Source: an uncultured Aquimarina sp.
GTDB lineage: Bacteria; Bacteroidota; Bacteroidia; Flavobacteriales; Flavobacteriaceae
Assembly: GCA_947500845.1 (NCBI GenBank)
Contig: CANMTP010000008.1
Span: forward strand, 62,001 to 126,000
DNA: 64,000 nt
Direction of reading: 5' to 3'
Part shown: one piece after another, positions 63,166-64,000 of the stretch
Numbering within the stretch: position 1 is the stretch's first letter
How the letters are laid out: every line of letters starts with the position of its first letter
The notes under the pieces: generated by a model
Told to the model about the DNA's origin: nothing
What the model saw: the letters and a program-made list of their open reading frames with translations, nothing else
The model's database searches: none
Made by a program: the position numbers and the translations under genes

Positions 63166-64000
63166 TTAGCTGGTAGAATCTCTAACGATTAATGAGGTCT
63201 TTATAACTTCGGTTCTTGTTTTGTAATTTTCAATAAAATTATCAAGTTGATCAACTAGAATTTGAGCAGCTTTAGCTCCCAGATCTTCCGCATGTTGAGA
63301 AACTGTAGTTAATTTAGGATACGAATGCTTTGATAATAAGCCATCGGTAAAACCAATAACAGAAACTTCTTCAGGAATTTTATATCCTAATTTATGGGAC
63401 ATATTAATAGTGACCGCAGCCGCTGTCTCGTCTAGCCCCAAAACAGCATCAATATCATTATTTTTGAGAAACTTTTCTATGTCCTTTTCGAAATTCTCAG
63501 GATCTTTCAAAGATAACTCTATTAAAGAAACATGATCGTGCTGATCGATTTCTTCTTTAACTCCTTCCAATCGTAACTTAGCGACACTTAAACCTCCGAT
63601 CGTAGTAATCACTGCAATTTTAGAGCAGTCAGTATCGATAAGATATTGTATTGCATTTTTGGAAGCTATCTTATCATCTACAATTACCTTATCACAGTCT
63701 AATTCATCACTTACTCTATCGAACATCACAATAGGTACATTATCTCTTTTTAATGCCTGGTAGTGGTCGATTTTACCCAGAACCTGGGTTTCCTGACTAA
63801 GAGCAACTATAAAACCATCAACACTACTGTAATTAAGCATCTCTACATACTCTACTTCTTTTTGGTAAGATTCGTTGGTGATACAAGTCACAATCTTATA
63901 TCCGCTCTTTGAAGCCTCTCGTTCTATACCAAATAAAGCCTTGGCAAAAAAATGATTGAGGATCTCGGGTAATATAATACCGATGGTTTTAGTTTTACTG
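63166..64000 (-). CDS. second LacI-family regulator, C-terminal part
   Basis: This gene runs off the right edge; the GTG at 63891 is internal because the frame continues to base 64000 without a stop. The visible ~278 residues are the LacI/GalR sensor domain: KTKTIGIILPEILNHFFAK at the edge, GFIVAL, IVMFDRV, DAVLGLDETAAAVTINMSHKLGYKIPEEVSVIGFTDG, then the family tail LIVRDSTS. The helix-turn-helix lies beyond the window. Its end LVLRDST/LIVRDSTS and the KIPEEVSVIGF segment resemble the LacI protein at 59946, so the two are paralogues. It converges with the GH65 gene. Confidence 0.93.
   Translation of the reverse strand, partial: SKTKTIGIILPEILNHFFAKALFGIEREASKSGYKIVTCITNESYQKEVEYVEMLNYSSVDGFIVALSQETQVLGKIDHYQALKRDNVPIVMFDRVSDELDCDKVIVDDKIASKNAIQYLIDTDCSKIAVITTIGGLSVAKLRLEGVKEEIDQHDHVSLIELSLKDPENFEKDIEKFLKNNDIDAVLGLDETAAAVTINMSHKLGYKIPEEVSVIGFTDGLLSKHSYPKLTTVSQHAEDLGAKAAQILVDQLDNFIENYKTRTEVIKTSLIVRDSTS

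Noticed and set aside
63166..63891. Second LacI as a complete 241-residue protein starting at GTG 63891
   Set aside because: The frame continues with typical LacI sensor-domain sequence to the window edge, so it is a partial gene.

Overview
The window looks like chromosome of a marine-type Flavobacteriaceae (Bacteroidetes). The evidence is the AT-rich DNA, SusC/SusD genes, a type IX secretion (T9SS) type B sorting domain next to a PorP/SprF protein, many short lipoproteins, Flavobacteria-style AraC and TPR-HTH regulators, and a TTTG-N19-TATATTTG promoter in front of tRNA-Phe. The genus cannot be fixed from the sequence alone. No insertion sequence, prophage or CRISPR array was seen.

Layout. 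1-6030: housekeeping cluster miaB(end)-sigma54 activator-lptE-TPR protein-secG, then groES-groEL, each block closed by a clear terminator. 6197-12148: a TPR/HTH sensor-regulator, a large T9SS-exported modular protein and a PorP/SprF partner. 12322-20485: small proteins, an AraC regulator and the glyoxylate shunt (aceA-aceB) with a divergent RamB-like regulator and a palindromic operator, then a VanX-like dipeptidase and a DUF3347 lipoprotein. 20667-30190: fRMsr-like GAF protein, galE, PpiD-like foldase, and a minus-strand envelope operon (coaX, outer-membrane protein, TPR protein, lptC, small membrane protein, CBS/CorC protein), then tRNA-Phe. 30692-36535: small envelope and stress-type genes, a second AraC regulator, an RsbRD-type histidine kinase, a VOC protein, a YetF-like protein and a PAP2 phosphatase.

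36554-64000 is the most distinctive part. It starts with a single 1059-codon gene joining glycerol kinase to glycerol-3-phosphate dehydrogenase. Next comes a minus-strand array, in transcription order: GH13 alpha-glucosidase, SusC, SusD, three ~1100-residue FG-GAP/UnbV lipoproteins, a small membrane protein, a vanadium-haloperoxidase/PAP2-type lipoprotein and a GyrI-like membrane-anchored protein. Beside it lie a plus-strand LacI regulator and an exported GH65 enzyme, and a second LacI gene runs off the right end. GH13 (residues typical of alpha-1,6 specificity) and GH65 (a Glu pair matching the kojibiose hydrolase FjGH65A) suggest use of alpha-1,6/alpha-1,2 gluco-oligosaccharides. The role of the UnbV trio plus haloperoxidase-like protein is not known to me and is the best candidate here for an undescribed system.
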